A stretch of DNA of 10,550 nucleotides from contig JAUZEU010000383.1 of assembly GCA_030838885.1 (NCBI GenBank), positions 1-10,550 of the forward strand, given 5' to 3'. Under the pieces are notes generated by a model. That model made no database searches. It was given only the letters and a program-made list of their open reading frames with translations, and was not told the DNA's origin. Of the stretch, positions 1 to 6,352 are shown piece after piece. Position 1 is the first letter of the stretch; each line of letters starts with the position of its first letter. Position numbers and translations under genes: made by a program. Origin of the DNA: Bryobacterales bacterium. GTDB taxonomy: Bacteria > Acidobacteriota > Terriglobia > Bryobacterales > Bryobacteraceae.

Positions 1-313
1 CCATGATCGCGAAACGAACGGCGTCATTAGGCCCGGCAACCACGCGATAGGGTACGTTTTTGATCTCCGATTGCACTTCGGAGAAGCGCCGCCCGATGAA
101 GCGTTTAGCTGAGTAGATGGTGTTTTCAGCGTTGAGTGCAGCTTGCCGCTTGGCAAGCTGTCCTACCAGCCGCTCGCCCGATTGAGTGAAGGCAACTACC
201 GAGGGCGTTAAACGGTTGCCCTCGCTGTTGATGACGACGGTGGGATTACCACCCTCCATCACCGCCACGACAGAATTTGTAGTCCCAAGGTCTATACCTA
301 CTGCCTTTGCCAT
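1..313 (-). CDS. dnaK: DnaK (Hsp70) chaperone, N-terminal 104 residues, runs off left edge
   Basis: This is the start of the Hsp70 chaperone DnaK, a cytoplasmic ATPase that binds exposed hydrophobic peptides and works with DnaJ and GrpE. The translation begins MAKAVGIDLGTTNSVVAV, the Hsp70 signature containing the phosphate-1 loop of the actin-like ATPase fold. It continues through NRLTPSVVAF, the VGQLAKRQA region and the AKRFIGRRF segment, all typical of the nucleotide-binding domain. Only about 104 of roughly 640 residues are visible; the rest lies beyond position 1. The ATG at 311-313 is chosen because a GAGG Shine-Dalgarno lies just upstream and the protein start matches the family exactly. 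No frameshift is seen. The 5' side shows no grpE, hrcA or CIRCE-type inverted repeat, so heat-shock control cannot be inferred from this end. Confidence 0.97.
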   Translation of the reverse strand, partial: MAKAVGIDLGTTNSVVAVMEGGNPTVVINSEGNRLTPSVVAFTQSGERLVGQLAKRQAALNAENTIYSAKRFIGRRFSEVQSEIKNVPYRVVAGPNDAVRFAIM

Positions 314-1519
314 GACCAATTCCTCTCTGTAATTGAGTGGTTTGGCGGCTCCTTGCGTGCGCTATTCGACTGACGCACCGGAAACGCCATCTACTGTCCG
401 CGTGGAGTGCACCTCTGCCTCCAAAACGTTAACTGGCGCCGAGACGAGTATATCCGTTTCTTATCAACAACCGGGGGCGCATCCTGATTGACTGTTTAGG
501 TTTTTCGTCGAGCGCCGGACGGCGGTGATCCATGCTTAGACGGCCCGCCGTGGACCAAAACGCGTCGTATGGAAAACGACGTCGCCGAAGCTCCGAACTC
601 TTTTCTGAAGATGATCGAGCCGCACCGTACTACAACGGATAAGGGACCAATCAATCGGAAGTTGCGCCCACATCTTTATTGCGTGTTGGCCCAAAGCGTT
701 TCGCCTTGTCGCTTCATAAAAAATAATGTGGAAACTAATATCCGGTGCTATTCCCTTTGACGCGACCATCAGTTACTGCTTCAAGGCGTTCATCAGCAGA
801 CGGACGCAATGCGTTGCAAGCGAAGGCCGTGGTCGGTGACATCAGGTGTGTGAGGAAGACTTCGGCCGATTTAAAGCTCGTAAACGAAATCCGTTGGATC
901 GCAGCCACATCCGCCTTGTATCAATCGTATCAATGATATGAGTCAAGACGGATACGAGTTACCAACGCGCCCGGCGACCCTCGTAAGCCGCGTCGACTAA
1001 TAGACGGACGATGTCGAACAGTTGTGGGTCGAATCACTGGCGGACGATCGCCTGACGGCCCATCACCGGCCCGCCCCCGTCGCGGCGGGCGGGTTGCCAT
1101 TGCGCCCGCCGCCGCGGCACAAAGCGCGAGCATGGTGGTGACCATCGGTCGCGTCGGTACGCTTTCACCTGAAGGTCGTTGGCTATCGAGAACACGCTCG
1201 GCACGGAGTTCGCGCGTATCCCGATGAGATTATCGTTCGCCTGCTTGGCCCAAGGCGCGATAACCGTATCTTAGTGGATAGCGCCAGCTCGCCATAAATA
1301 ACTCTGTATTCAGCCATGCGAATCTGGTCGATTCAGTAGATGACCTTGTGCACGCCCTCAACGGCTGGTCGCCGGCGATAAAAACATCCGCGGTGCTCCT
1401 TGTAGCCCTTCGCGGCAGACGTCACGATCAATCTACGAGCACGATGAGAAGAAGTCCGGCAGTGTTCGGTATGAAGTTCCTGTTCAATATTTTGCAAGTC
1501 CTTCTGTGATACCCCCGCT
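314..1519. other. Long stretch with no convincing gene
   Basis: About 1.2 kb between dnaK and the exported protein. Short open frames exist on both strands (for example 536-769 minus, 1024-1227 plus, 1333-1542 minus), but none has a recognisable motif, a good ribosome site or amino-acid composition typical of a real protein. The segment nearest dnaK (314-480) must hold the dnaK promoter; a TATACT-like -10 is visible on the minus strand near 450 but has no good -35. The stretch 1066-1110 is very GC-rich and holds a strong hairpin (listed separately). It could be decayed gene sequence, but no homology is recognised. Confidence 0.5.
1069..1090. repeat. GC-rich perfect inverted repeat (7-bp stem, 8-nt loop)
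   Basis: GCCCGCC at 1069-1075 pairs perfectly with GGCGGGC at 1084-1090 around an eight-base loop. There is no T-tract on either side, so it is not a standard intrinsic terminator. It sits in the gene-free stretch and may be only a product of local GC richness. Confidence 0.45.
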
Positions 1520-2128
1520 TTACTTCGGTTTGGAAGCCACAACCGTCGAAATTGCGGTCTGTTGCCCGGAGGGGTCCACCGCGGTAACCTCGGCTTTTTT
1601 CATGGCCCGTACGCTTGGATCGGCAGCCGACTTTGACGGGGTAGTTAGATTCTGAGTCATTTCATTCCGCATGGAAAGGACGTTCTGATGGTTCCTTTTA
1701 GCGAGAGCAAGCGCCCGCTCCTGAGGGTAAACGAACTGCACTCCATAGTTATCGCCGGGGTAAAACCACGCTCTAATAGCTTGCGGCGAGTCGGACGGAC
1801 GTTCATCGAAAAGAATTAGTGGCTTGTCGGGAGTGGTCAGGTGATAATCCGGAATGCCGATGACGGTCGCGTAGAGCTGCTTTTCGTCCTTGTCGAATAC
1901 CTGGACGATGTTTCGGTCGGCCGCGGTGTCGAGCAGTTTGAAGACGTACGTTCCCGCGGGCAGAACTCTCCCGGGAAGTTCGAGCGGGACATTCGAGGTA
2001 ATAACAGTTTTCTTATTCGCCTCGTCGGCGGCGGCTTGAAAAGAAAATACAATGAGAAGCGCGGCGGCGCAAAATATCACGGCGACCGTGCTGCAGAGGC
2101 GTTTGTATGTTGCAGCAACTCCGAACAT
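1520..2128 (-). CDS. Small secreted protein of unknown function (Acidobacteria-type)
   Basis: A 202-residue protein that I recognise only as a type common in Acidobacteriota; no function is known to me. It opens with a clear Sec signal peptide: basic KR near residues 9-10, a hydrophobic core around residues 12-31, and an AAA-DE cleavage region near 33-37. The mature part starts KKTVITSNVPLELPG and VLPAGTYVFKLLD, then reads as alternating hydrophobic/polar segments suggestive of a beta-rich domain (VQVFDKDEKQLYATVIGI, IRAWFYPGDNYGVQFVYP). The last 45 residues are low-complexity and likely disordered. The ATG at 2126-2128 is preferred over one 13 codons upstream because AAGGGAGA at 2135-2142 gives a good Shine-Dalgarno and the signal peptide then starts normally. 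It is a single gene with no close neighbour. The product is probably periplasmic or extracellular. Confidence 0.85.
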   Translation of the reverse strand: MFGVAATYKRLCSTVAVIFCAAALLIVFSFQAAADEANKKTVITSNVPLELPGRVLPAGTYVFKLLDTAADRNIVQVFDKDEKQLYATVIGIPDYHLTTPDKPLILFDERPSDSPQAIRAWFYPGDNYGVQFVYPQERALALAKRNHQNVLSMRNEMTQNLTTPSKSAADPSVRAMKKAEVTAVDPSGQQTAISTVVASKPK

Positions 2129-3113
2129 AATTAATCTCCCTTGGTATATTGCGTTCGTGGCTGACATCCATCAGGCTGTCTGGGGCGAGTCACTGCACGC
2201 CCGTCACCAGTTAGGTACGGCAGCTCAGCACAGCGTCTGGCTGCCTCTACGAAGGGAATCTGCTCTACCAGTCGACGGTGCAACACCGGAAAGACGATGG
2301 CAGGCCCAACCGAGGCAGGCGACTCATAGTGGGGTCGCGAGAGCTCTCTTGAATTTCTACGCGCTTCAGATGCCGGGGACGGGGTGCTATCGAACGAACA
2401 GGCCTGTGTTTTTCAGAGGTTTAATAGCGTAATCCCGGATAGCCCTGCGGCGGTAAGTGCGCAAAGAACGCAATCCAAAGAGTGATTGACGCCGTCCCTC
2501 ACGGATCTATTTTCAAACTGTGTGGCGCGCCGACGTCGTCGCGGCAATTCGCATTTTGTGTGGAGCGGTGTAAGGGGACTGTCGTTATTTCTACGCCAAA
2601 GCCGAGGCAGATTGACTCGGCAAGCCAGAATCGCCTTTCCATCGATCGGTCGATGGTGTAGCGGGTAGCGGAGCAGTTGCTTGGTGCCCATACTACTGAG
2701 ACATTTCTGGCGGCACAGAGAATTGCGGGCGACCGTTGCAAGCGCCATCATCCAGCTGTAGACAGAGTTGCGCGTCCCAACACGACAAGTCGGGACAGAT
2801 CGATCTCGAGTGTTCCAGGGATTTGGTCACCGAACTTACGTAGCTACAAACTGCAGACAAAGATGTGGAACCTCAAGCGTCGACAGCCGGTGTGGGGCGG
2901 TCATAGCACTTGTAAGCCGGGGACTGCCTTGGCCGCCGGTTCACCGGCGGGGCTGCCTCTTCCTCTGGAACTGGTAGCACGAGGATGATGAAAAGATACG
3001 TTCCGCCGTCATCCGCTTTTGTCCGTCGGCCACAGCTCTGCAATCCTCGTTATGGAGGGAGTGCAGGCCGTAAGTTGCAGCCAGGTGATCGAGCTGCCCT
3101 CTGTCTACAGTTG
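2129..3113. other. About 1 kb with no recognisable gene
   Basis: No open frame here looks like a real protein. The candidates (2413-2751 minus, 2677-2988 plus and others) are rich in Arg, Ser and Pro and have no motif or ribosome site I can support. No tRNA, rRNA or transposase signature is seen. The part next to 2128 must carry the promoter of the exported protein. One compact hairpin lies at 2933-2950. The stretch could contain an unrecognised small RNA or decayed sequence. Confidence 0.45.
2933..2950. repeat. Perfect 7-bp inverted repeat with TTCA loop
   Basis: CCGCCGG (2933-2939) and CCGGCGG (2944-2950) form a perfect stem around a four-base loop, about 165 bp past the stop of the sigma-54 activator gene. 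No run of T follows in either direction, so a standard intrinsic terminator is not supported. It may still mark the 3' end of that transcript. Confidence 0.4.
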
Positions 3114-4184
3114 CTATGTCGTGCCAATGCATGGGGCTCCTCGCGCGGAGCTTCGCGTTAAAACCGGGCGCAGTGTGAAACCAGCCGTGCCGGCTTTTGC
3201 GGGACGGCGCGCGGCAATTCCCAACCGGCGCATCTTGTAGAAGAGCGTGGACCGCGGAATTCCAAGGAGGGCCGCAGCCGCAGTAATTACTCCGTCGGAT
3301 TCCTGGAGGATACGAGCAATGTGCGCTCGTTCCGCGTCCTTGAGCTTGACCGGCGTTTCCCCAGAGTCGGCAGCAATTGGCAGTCCGTCGAGCGGTGCCT
3401 CGAGCACCGATCCTCGCGTGAGAATCACCGAACGCTCGATGAAGTTTTCCAACTCGCGGATGTTGCCGGTCCAGGAATGCCGTGTCAGTCTGTCCACAGT
3501 CTCGTCCGGGACCACGTCAATTCGTCTGTTCATGCGCTCGGCAAACAATCGGACGAAATGCTGAATCAAAGGTGCGATGTCCCCGGGTCGTTCCCTCAGC
3601 GGCGGCACGGTTAGGGGAAAGACATTCAGCCGGTAGAACAGGTCGGCTCTGAATTTTCCTTCTTCCACCATCTTGGCAAGATTGCGATTCGTCGCAGCGA
3701 TCAGACGAATGTCGACGTGAATGGTGTGGGCACTGCCAAGGCGTTCGAACTCGTGTTCCTGAAGAACGCGCAACAGCTTCGGCTGCAACTCCGGCGGGAT
3801 ATCCCCGATTTCGTCCAGAAACAGCGTACCTCTGTTCGCCATTTCGAATCGCCCGATGCGTTGCGCGATCGCGCCGGTGAACGCTCCGCGCTCGTGTCCG
3901 AACAGTTCGCTCTCCAGCAGGCCAAGCGGGATAGCAGCGCAGTTCATTTTCACGAGCGGATGTTCGTGGCGGGCGCTGATTTCGTGGATCATTCTTGCCA
4001 TTAAATCTTTGCCGGTGCCTGTTTCGCCATAGATCAGAACAGTTGAGTCCGTGGGGCCAACGATGTTTGCCTGGCGGAGTACATTTTGTAGTTTGGGGCT
4101 TTCCCCAACCATTTCTCTTGCGCTCGTTGTGAAGCGAGTCGTATCTCGAGCACATGAATTCAGGGTATTCGCATTTCTGATCAT
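3114..4184 (-). CDS. Sigma-54 enhancer-binding transcriptional activator without sensory domain (PspF-like architecture)
   Basis: A 356-residue bacterial enhancer-binding protein: an AAA+ ATPase that remodels sigma-54 RNA polymerase so it can open -24/-12 promoters. Visible motifs are Walker A GETGTGKD (53-60), the sigma-54 contact loop GAFTGA (100-105), Walker B TLFLDEIGD (120-128), sensor I LIAATNRN (161-168), FRADLFYRLNVFPLTVPPLR with the arginine region (178-197), and sensor II in GNIRELENFIER. A Fis-type HTH ends the core (ALLGIPRSTLFYKMRRLGI, about 305-323). All key residues seem intact. Only about 25 residues precede the AAA+ domain, so there is no receiver, GAF or PAS domain; an in-frame TAG lies just upstream of the ATG, so the start is not misplaced. 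A GAGGA ribosome site sits close before it. About 33 residues beyond the HTH are unusual. It is divergent to the HdeD gene, whose sigma-54 promoter is the obvious target (inference). Confidence 0.95.
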   Translation of the reverse strand: MIRNANTLNSCARDTTRFTTSAREMVGESPKLQNVLRQANIVGPTDSTVLIYGETGTGKDLMARMIHEISARHEHPLVKMNCAAIPLGLLESELFGHERGAFTGAIAQRIGRFEMANRGTLFLDEIGDIPPELQPKLLRVLQEHEFERLGSAHTIHVDIRLIAATNRNLAKMVEEGKFRADLFYRLNVFPLTVPPLRERPGDIAPLIQHFVRLFAERMNRRIDVVPDETVDRLTRHSWTGNIRELENFIERSVILTRGSVLEAPLDGLPIAADSGETPVKLKDAERAHIARILQESDGVITAAAALLGIPRSTLFYKMRRLGIAARRPAKAGTAGFTLRPVLTRSSARGAPCIGTT

Positions 4185-4649
4185 AAATTCCTCAACATTC
4201 GAAATAGTTGACTATGCGACCCGGTTCGCTGTCCTCTCATGTCGGGCCGGAAAGATGACCGGCAACGGCTTACCCGAAAGTTCGAGGCTGAAATATTACG
4301 GTCGGCACGGGCTCACCAGGAAGCGGTCCACACTCTTCACAGTAGACCGGTTCGCGCGAAGGCGCCACCATACCTTTGTATCAATAGGCTACCTGGCTAA
4401 GCCTGTTGGTCGACGCACCGGAAAGCAGGCCGACGGCGTGCGGCTTTGGCTGCTCCTGGAGGGTCAGGGTACCATTGATAAATCTGGGCTCTCCGCCTTG
4501 TATATTGTCCGAAAACCGAAGCCGCTGGTGTCTTCCGCTCCGTAATTTTTTGTGGAAAGGGCGGATTTGTTTGTCGACAACACCTCGGACCCTCCTCTGC
4601 AGGCCCATACCAACTTGCGATTCCGAAGGCGGCAGATGCAAAGGTAAAC
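4185..4649. other. Divergent regulatory region between sigma-54 activator and HdeD gene
   Basis: The 512-bp gap between the two divergent start codons holds no convincing gene; the overlapping frames on both strands have no motif. It must carry the promoter of the activator gene on the minus strand, where I see no clear consensus, and the upstream activator sites for the plus-strand sigma-54 promoter. The only marked element is the palindrome at 4571-4580. Confidence 0.5.
4571..4580. promoter_or_regulatory. Palindrome TTGTCGACAA, candidate upstream activator site
   Basis: A perfect 10-bp palindrome centred about 100 bp upstream of the predicted sigma-54 transcription start (near 4676). Enhancer-binding proteins with Fis-type HTHs bind dyads about 80-150 bp upstream of -24/-12 promoters, so position and symmetry both fit. 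A weaker partner is the GTCGAC core at 4409-4414. The assignment is inference; a 10-bp palindrome can occur by chance. Confidence 0.4.
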
Positions 4650-4665
4650 TGGCACGAGCTTTGCA
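4650..4665 (+). promoter_or_regulatory. Sigma-54 (-24/-12) promoter of the HdeD gene
   Basis: TGGCACG, four bases, then TTGCA matches the sigma-54 consensus TGGCACG-N4-TTGCW at every defined position. The invariant GG is at 4651-4652 and GC at 4663-4664, exactly ten bases apart. Transcription should start near 4676, leaving a leader of about 20 nt that includes a GAGG ribosome site before the ATG at 4697. A sigma-54 activator is encoded divergently just upstream, which strengthens the call. Confidence 0.92.
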
Positions 4666-4696
4666 GTGACCTGACCGCTTTCCGAGGCAAACCAAT

Positions 4697-5302
4697 ATGC
4701 CCGTCATACTGAGAAAGAATTGGTGGTCACTGGTGATTCGCGGTCTTGCCGCTCTCTGCCTGAGTGCGATTACACTGGTTCGGCCGGGAATCGCGATTGG
4801 ACCTCTGGCGCAATTGTTCTTCGCCTATGCGCTGATCGATCGCCTCGTGGGTATTGCTGGCGCGGTGCGTGCTGCCGAGGCGCACGAGCGCTGGACATCT
4901 TTGTTGGCGGAAGGTCTGGCCGGCCTGGCTGCCGCTATTGTGTCTGCGGCATGGCCCGTCACGTTCATCGGACTGGCTTATGTGATCGCCGCGTGGGCCA
5001 TTGTGACTGCCGTTCTCGAGATGATTTCCGCGCGCCGGCTGAGACGGGATATTGCCGGCGAATGGCTGCTCGCATCGAGTGCATTTGCCTCTTTGATATT
5101 GGGAGCCCTGATGATTGCGCTTCCGCTTGCGGGGGCCGCCACTGGTGGCGTCCTGGCTCGGAGCGTATTCTCTTATCTCCGGTGCGCTTCTGGTCGCGCT
5201 CGGCTTTCGCCTCCGGCACCGCAGCGGACGCGTAGCGCGCGTATCGATCTGAGTTTGCTCTCAAGATTCAACGCCCAGCCAATTGCGCCAGGCAGGGAGT
5301 GA
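4697..5302 (+). CDS. HdeD/DUF308-family membrane protein, frameshifted near the 3' end
   Basis: A multi-pass inner-membrane protein of the HdeD (DUF308) family, whose E. coli member is linked to acid resistance; biochemical role unknown. The start MPVILRKNWWSLVIRGL is characteristic. Hydrophobic segments lie at about residues 12-29, 35-58, 68-88, 89-110 and 124-144. The expected sixth segment is not in this frame. After GGV at residue 152 the natural C-terminus continues in another frame from 5154: WLGAYSLISGALLVALGF, then RLRHRSGRVARVSI and a TGA at 5250-5252. Removing one C from the CC at 5152-5153 gives a 184-residue protein of normal family length. As it stands, the open frame runs on to 5302 with an Arg/Ser/Pro-rich tail and overlaps the convergent receiver gene. 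The lesion is either a real late frameshift or a sequence error. Expression is expected from the sigma-54 promoter at 4650-4665. Confidence 0.88.
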   Translation: MPVILRKNWWSLVIRGLAALCLSAITLVRPGIAIGPLAQLFFAYALIDRLVGIAGAVRAAEAHERWTSLLAEGLAGLAAAIVSAAWPVTFIGLAYVIAAWAIVTAVLEMISARRLRRDIAGEWLLASSAFASLILGALMIALPLAGAATGGVLARSVFSYLRCASGRARLSPPAPQRTRSARIDLSLLSRFNAQPIAPGRE

Positions 5303-5663
5303 TCGTTGAACGTTTCTCCAGAACCCTGTCGCACCATCGCCCAGGACTCTGGCGCAGCGCTCCATCAGCACCGGCTGTGACAAAGATGACGGGAACGAGA
5401 CACTTCATTGCGCGAAGTCTGGATCGCAATTCTATACCGTTCAGGCCAGGCATTTGGACGTCGAGCAGTATGCAGTCCGTTTGCCCGAAGCGGTTCGAAT
5501 CGAGAAAGGCGTCCGCTGAAGGGAACAGCTCGCGTTGATATCCGGCCGACTGGATCAGGCTGCTCAGGGCGTCGCGAACTGACTTGTCGTCGTCGACCAC
5601 CCCGATCGCGATCACCCGATGTCGGGTATCGCCGTTCGAAGCGTGGTCCGCGAGGCCTTTCAC
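5268..5663 (-). CDS. Receiver-only response regulator with scrambled C-terminal third
   Basis: A stand-alone receiver domain of a two-component system, 131 residues, with no output domain. The acidic pocket VVDDD (22-26), the phosphorylation site D68 in ILLDVQMPG, and T96 in VIFVTA are present. After residue 105 the frame departs from the family. VLGDGATGF, the expected beta4-alpha4 region, reads in the +1 frame (about 5321-5347). LEK returns in frame, and TFNDHSLPGAIGWALN, the expected last helix, lies in the third frame (about 5265-5312). Frame changes fall near 5348, 5320 and 5311; the first two roughly compensate and keep the conserved K117. The GTG at 5661-5663 is the earliest start, as an in-frame TAA precedes it; no ribosome site is clear, so an internal GTG is possible. 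It lies 60 bp after the FixJ-type gene and overlaps the convergent HdeD frame by 35 bp. Confidence 0.75.
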   Translation of the reverse strand: MKGLADHASNGDTRHRVIAIGVVDDDKSVRDALSSLIQSAGYQRELFPSADAFLDSNRFGQTDCILLDVQMPGLNGIELRSRLRAMKCLVPVIFVTAGADGALRQSPGRWCDRVLEKRSTITPCLAQLAGR

Positions 5664-5694
5664 TTAGTTGATTACTAATATTCCGGCTGACAGC

Positions 5695-5720
5695 CAGCCA
5701 TCATACTTTGGTATAGGCTG
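5695..5720. promoter_or_regulatory. Dyad with ATAC-TTTG-GTAT core between the two regulator genes
   Basis: CAGCC (5695-5699) pairs with GGCTG (5716-5720), and inside these ATAC (5703-5706) pairs with GTAT (5711-5714) around TTTG. It lies just after the stop codon of the FixJ-type regulator and about 30 bp before the receiver-only gene. No T-run follows on the minus strand, so an operator or RNA-processing element is more likely than an intrinsic terminator. The role is inferred from position only. Confidence 0.45.
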
Positions 5721-5723
5721 ATA

Positions 5724-6077
5724 CTACTTTAAATCTTGCAGTTCAAGTTTGCAGGCCATTCTGACCAGTCCCGCCACGGAGCCGGCCTTCATTTTCCGCA
5801 TAACCTGGCCCCGTTGCAGCTTGACTGTCACTTCGCTTGTGCCCAACTCCGCCGCAATCTGTTTGTTAAGCAGACCTTCGACGACGTGATGCATAACCTC
5901 GCGCTCGCGCGGCGTCAATAGTTCGAGCCGCCGGCGTAGTTCAGCGAGGTTGTCCCTTTCGTGGCGCTGCCCCCGATCGCGATCGATCGCGCTCCGGATC
6001 GCGGCCAGTAATTCCTGCTCGCGAAACGGCTTGCTGAAGAAGTCCACTGCTCCTGCCTTCATCGCCTGAACCGTCAT
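5724..6077 (-). CDS. FixJ-type regulator, C-terminal fragment (end of receiver + LuxR HTH)
   Basis: The second part of the split FixJ gene, 117 residues from the ATG inside the GHGDIAM motif. Residues 1-30 are the end of the receiver, with the conserved lysine in FFSKPF (13-18). Residues 52-110 are a LuxR-type helix-turn-helix: LTPREREVMHHVVEGLLNKQ, then IAAELGTSEVTVKLQRGQV, the recognition-helix region. As a separate product it would be a DNA-binding domain without a complete receiver. No ribosome site was identified for this internal ATG. Confidence 0.75.
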   Translation of the reverse strand: MTVQAMKAGAVDFFSKPFREQELLAAIRSAIDRDRGQRHERDNLAELRRRLELLTPREREVMHHVVEGLLNKQIAAELGTSEVTVKLQRGQVMRKMKAGSVAGLVRMACKLELQDLK

Positions 6078-6351
6078 CGCGATATCGCCGTGACCTGTGA
6101 TAAAGATGAGAAGCAGAATGAATGCCCCCTCTCTTCAGTTCGCGCTGCAGGTCGAGGCCACTTACTCCGGGCATTCGCACGTCAAGCACTACGCATCCCG
6201 GGACATTTGGACGCGTGGCGCTCACGAAGTCCTGCGCCGAGGCGAATGTCCGCACACCAAAGCCGACCGAGCGAATGAGGCTGCTGAGCCCTTCGCGAAC
6301 GCCGGCGTCGTCACCGACGATGTACACTGTCGGCAGCTCTGTTTCGGCCAT
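5941..6351 (-). CDS. FixJ-type regulator, N-terminal receiver fragment with out-of-frame tail
   Basis: The first part of the split FixJ gene, from the coupled ATG at 6349-6351; the open frame extends further upstream to 6435, but that part lies inside the kinase gene. Residues 1-78 are genuine receiver sequence with D57. From about residue 79 the translation is out of frame (Ser/Arg/Gly-rich) to the stop at 5941. The product would be a truncated receiver lacking beta4, beta5 and the HTH, so it is probably non-functional. Confidence 0.7.
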   Translation of the reverse strand: MAETELPTVYIVGDDAGVREGLSSLIRSVGFGVRTFASAQDFVSATRPNVPGCVVLDVRMPGVSGLDLQRELKRGGIHSASHLYHRSRRYRDDGSGDEGRSSGLLQQAVSRAGITGRDPERDRSRSGAAPRKGQPR

Positions 6352-6352
6352 C

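Larger units (their letters stand above)
5724..6351 (-). pseudogene. FixJ-family response regulator (receiver + LuxR HTH), split by one frameshift
   Basis: Taken across both frames this is a FixJ-type response regulator of about 208 residues, the normal family length: an N-terminal receiver and a C-terminal LuxR-type HTH. The true start is the ATG at 6349-6351 (MAETELPTVYIV), one base after the TGA (6353-6355) of the kinase gene, so translation is probably coupled. The receiver has its phospho-acceptor D57 in VVLDVRMPG. The usual first acidic-pocket aspartate is glycine (IVGDD instead of IVDDD), a single-base change at codon 13. The frame breaks after LKRGGIH; LLIFITGHGDIAM continues in another frame. 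One surplus base within 6114-6129, which includes a run of five G/C pairs, explains this. The rest (FFSKPF, then HTH) is intact. The gene is broken as written, unless the extra base is a sequence error. Confidence 0.85.

Noticed and set aside
372..384. A 13-base word shared by 372-384 and 4412-4424 (GACGCACCGGAAA)
   Set aside because: About one such shared 13-mer is expected by chance in a window this size, and the flanks do not match.
314..480. CIRCE-type heat-shock operator upstream of dnaK
   Set aside because: I looked for the TTAGCACTC-N9-GAGTGCTAA repeat; only an unrelated GTGCAC word is present.
1199..1216. Sigma-54-like CGGCACG ... TCGC on the plus strand
   Set aside because: Spacing is canonical, but two conserved T positions are changed and no gene follows.
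2195..2209. Weak GG-N10-GC element upstream of the exported-protein gene on the minus strand
   Set aside because: Spacing is right, but the CACG part of the -24 box is missing; such partial matches are expected by chance.
2712..2726. Sigma-54-like element on the plus strand (GGCAC ... TTGC)
   Set aside because: The GG and GC are 11 bases apart instead of 10, and no gene follows.
3113..3126. Sigma-54-like element on the minus strand (TTGGCACG ... GCAA) at the stop codon of the activator gene
   Set aside because: Spacing is 9 bases instead of 10, and there is no gene downstream on that strand for about 1 kb.
3183..3200. AGCCG-TGC-CGGCT followed by TTTT, terminator-like on the plus strand
   Set aside because: It lies inside the coding sequence of the sigma-54 activator, with no plus-strand gene ending there.
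4051..4545. 164-codon open frame on the plus strand across the divergent region
   Set aside because: It starts inside the activator gene on the opposite strand, has no motif or ribosome site, and crosses the expected regulatory region.
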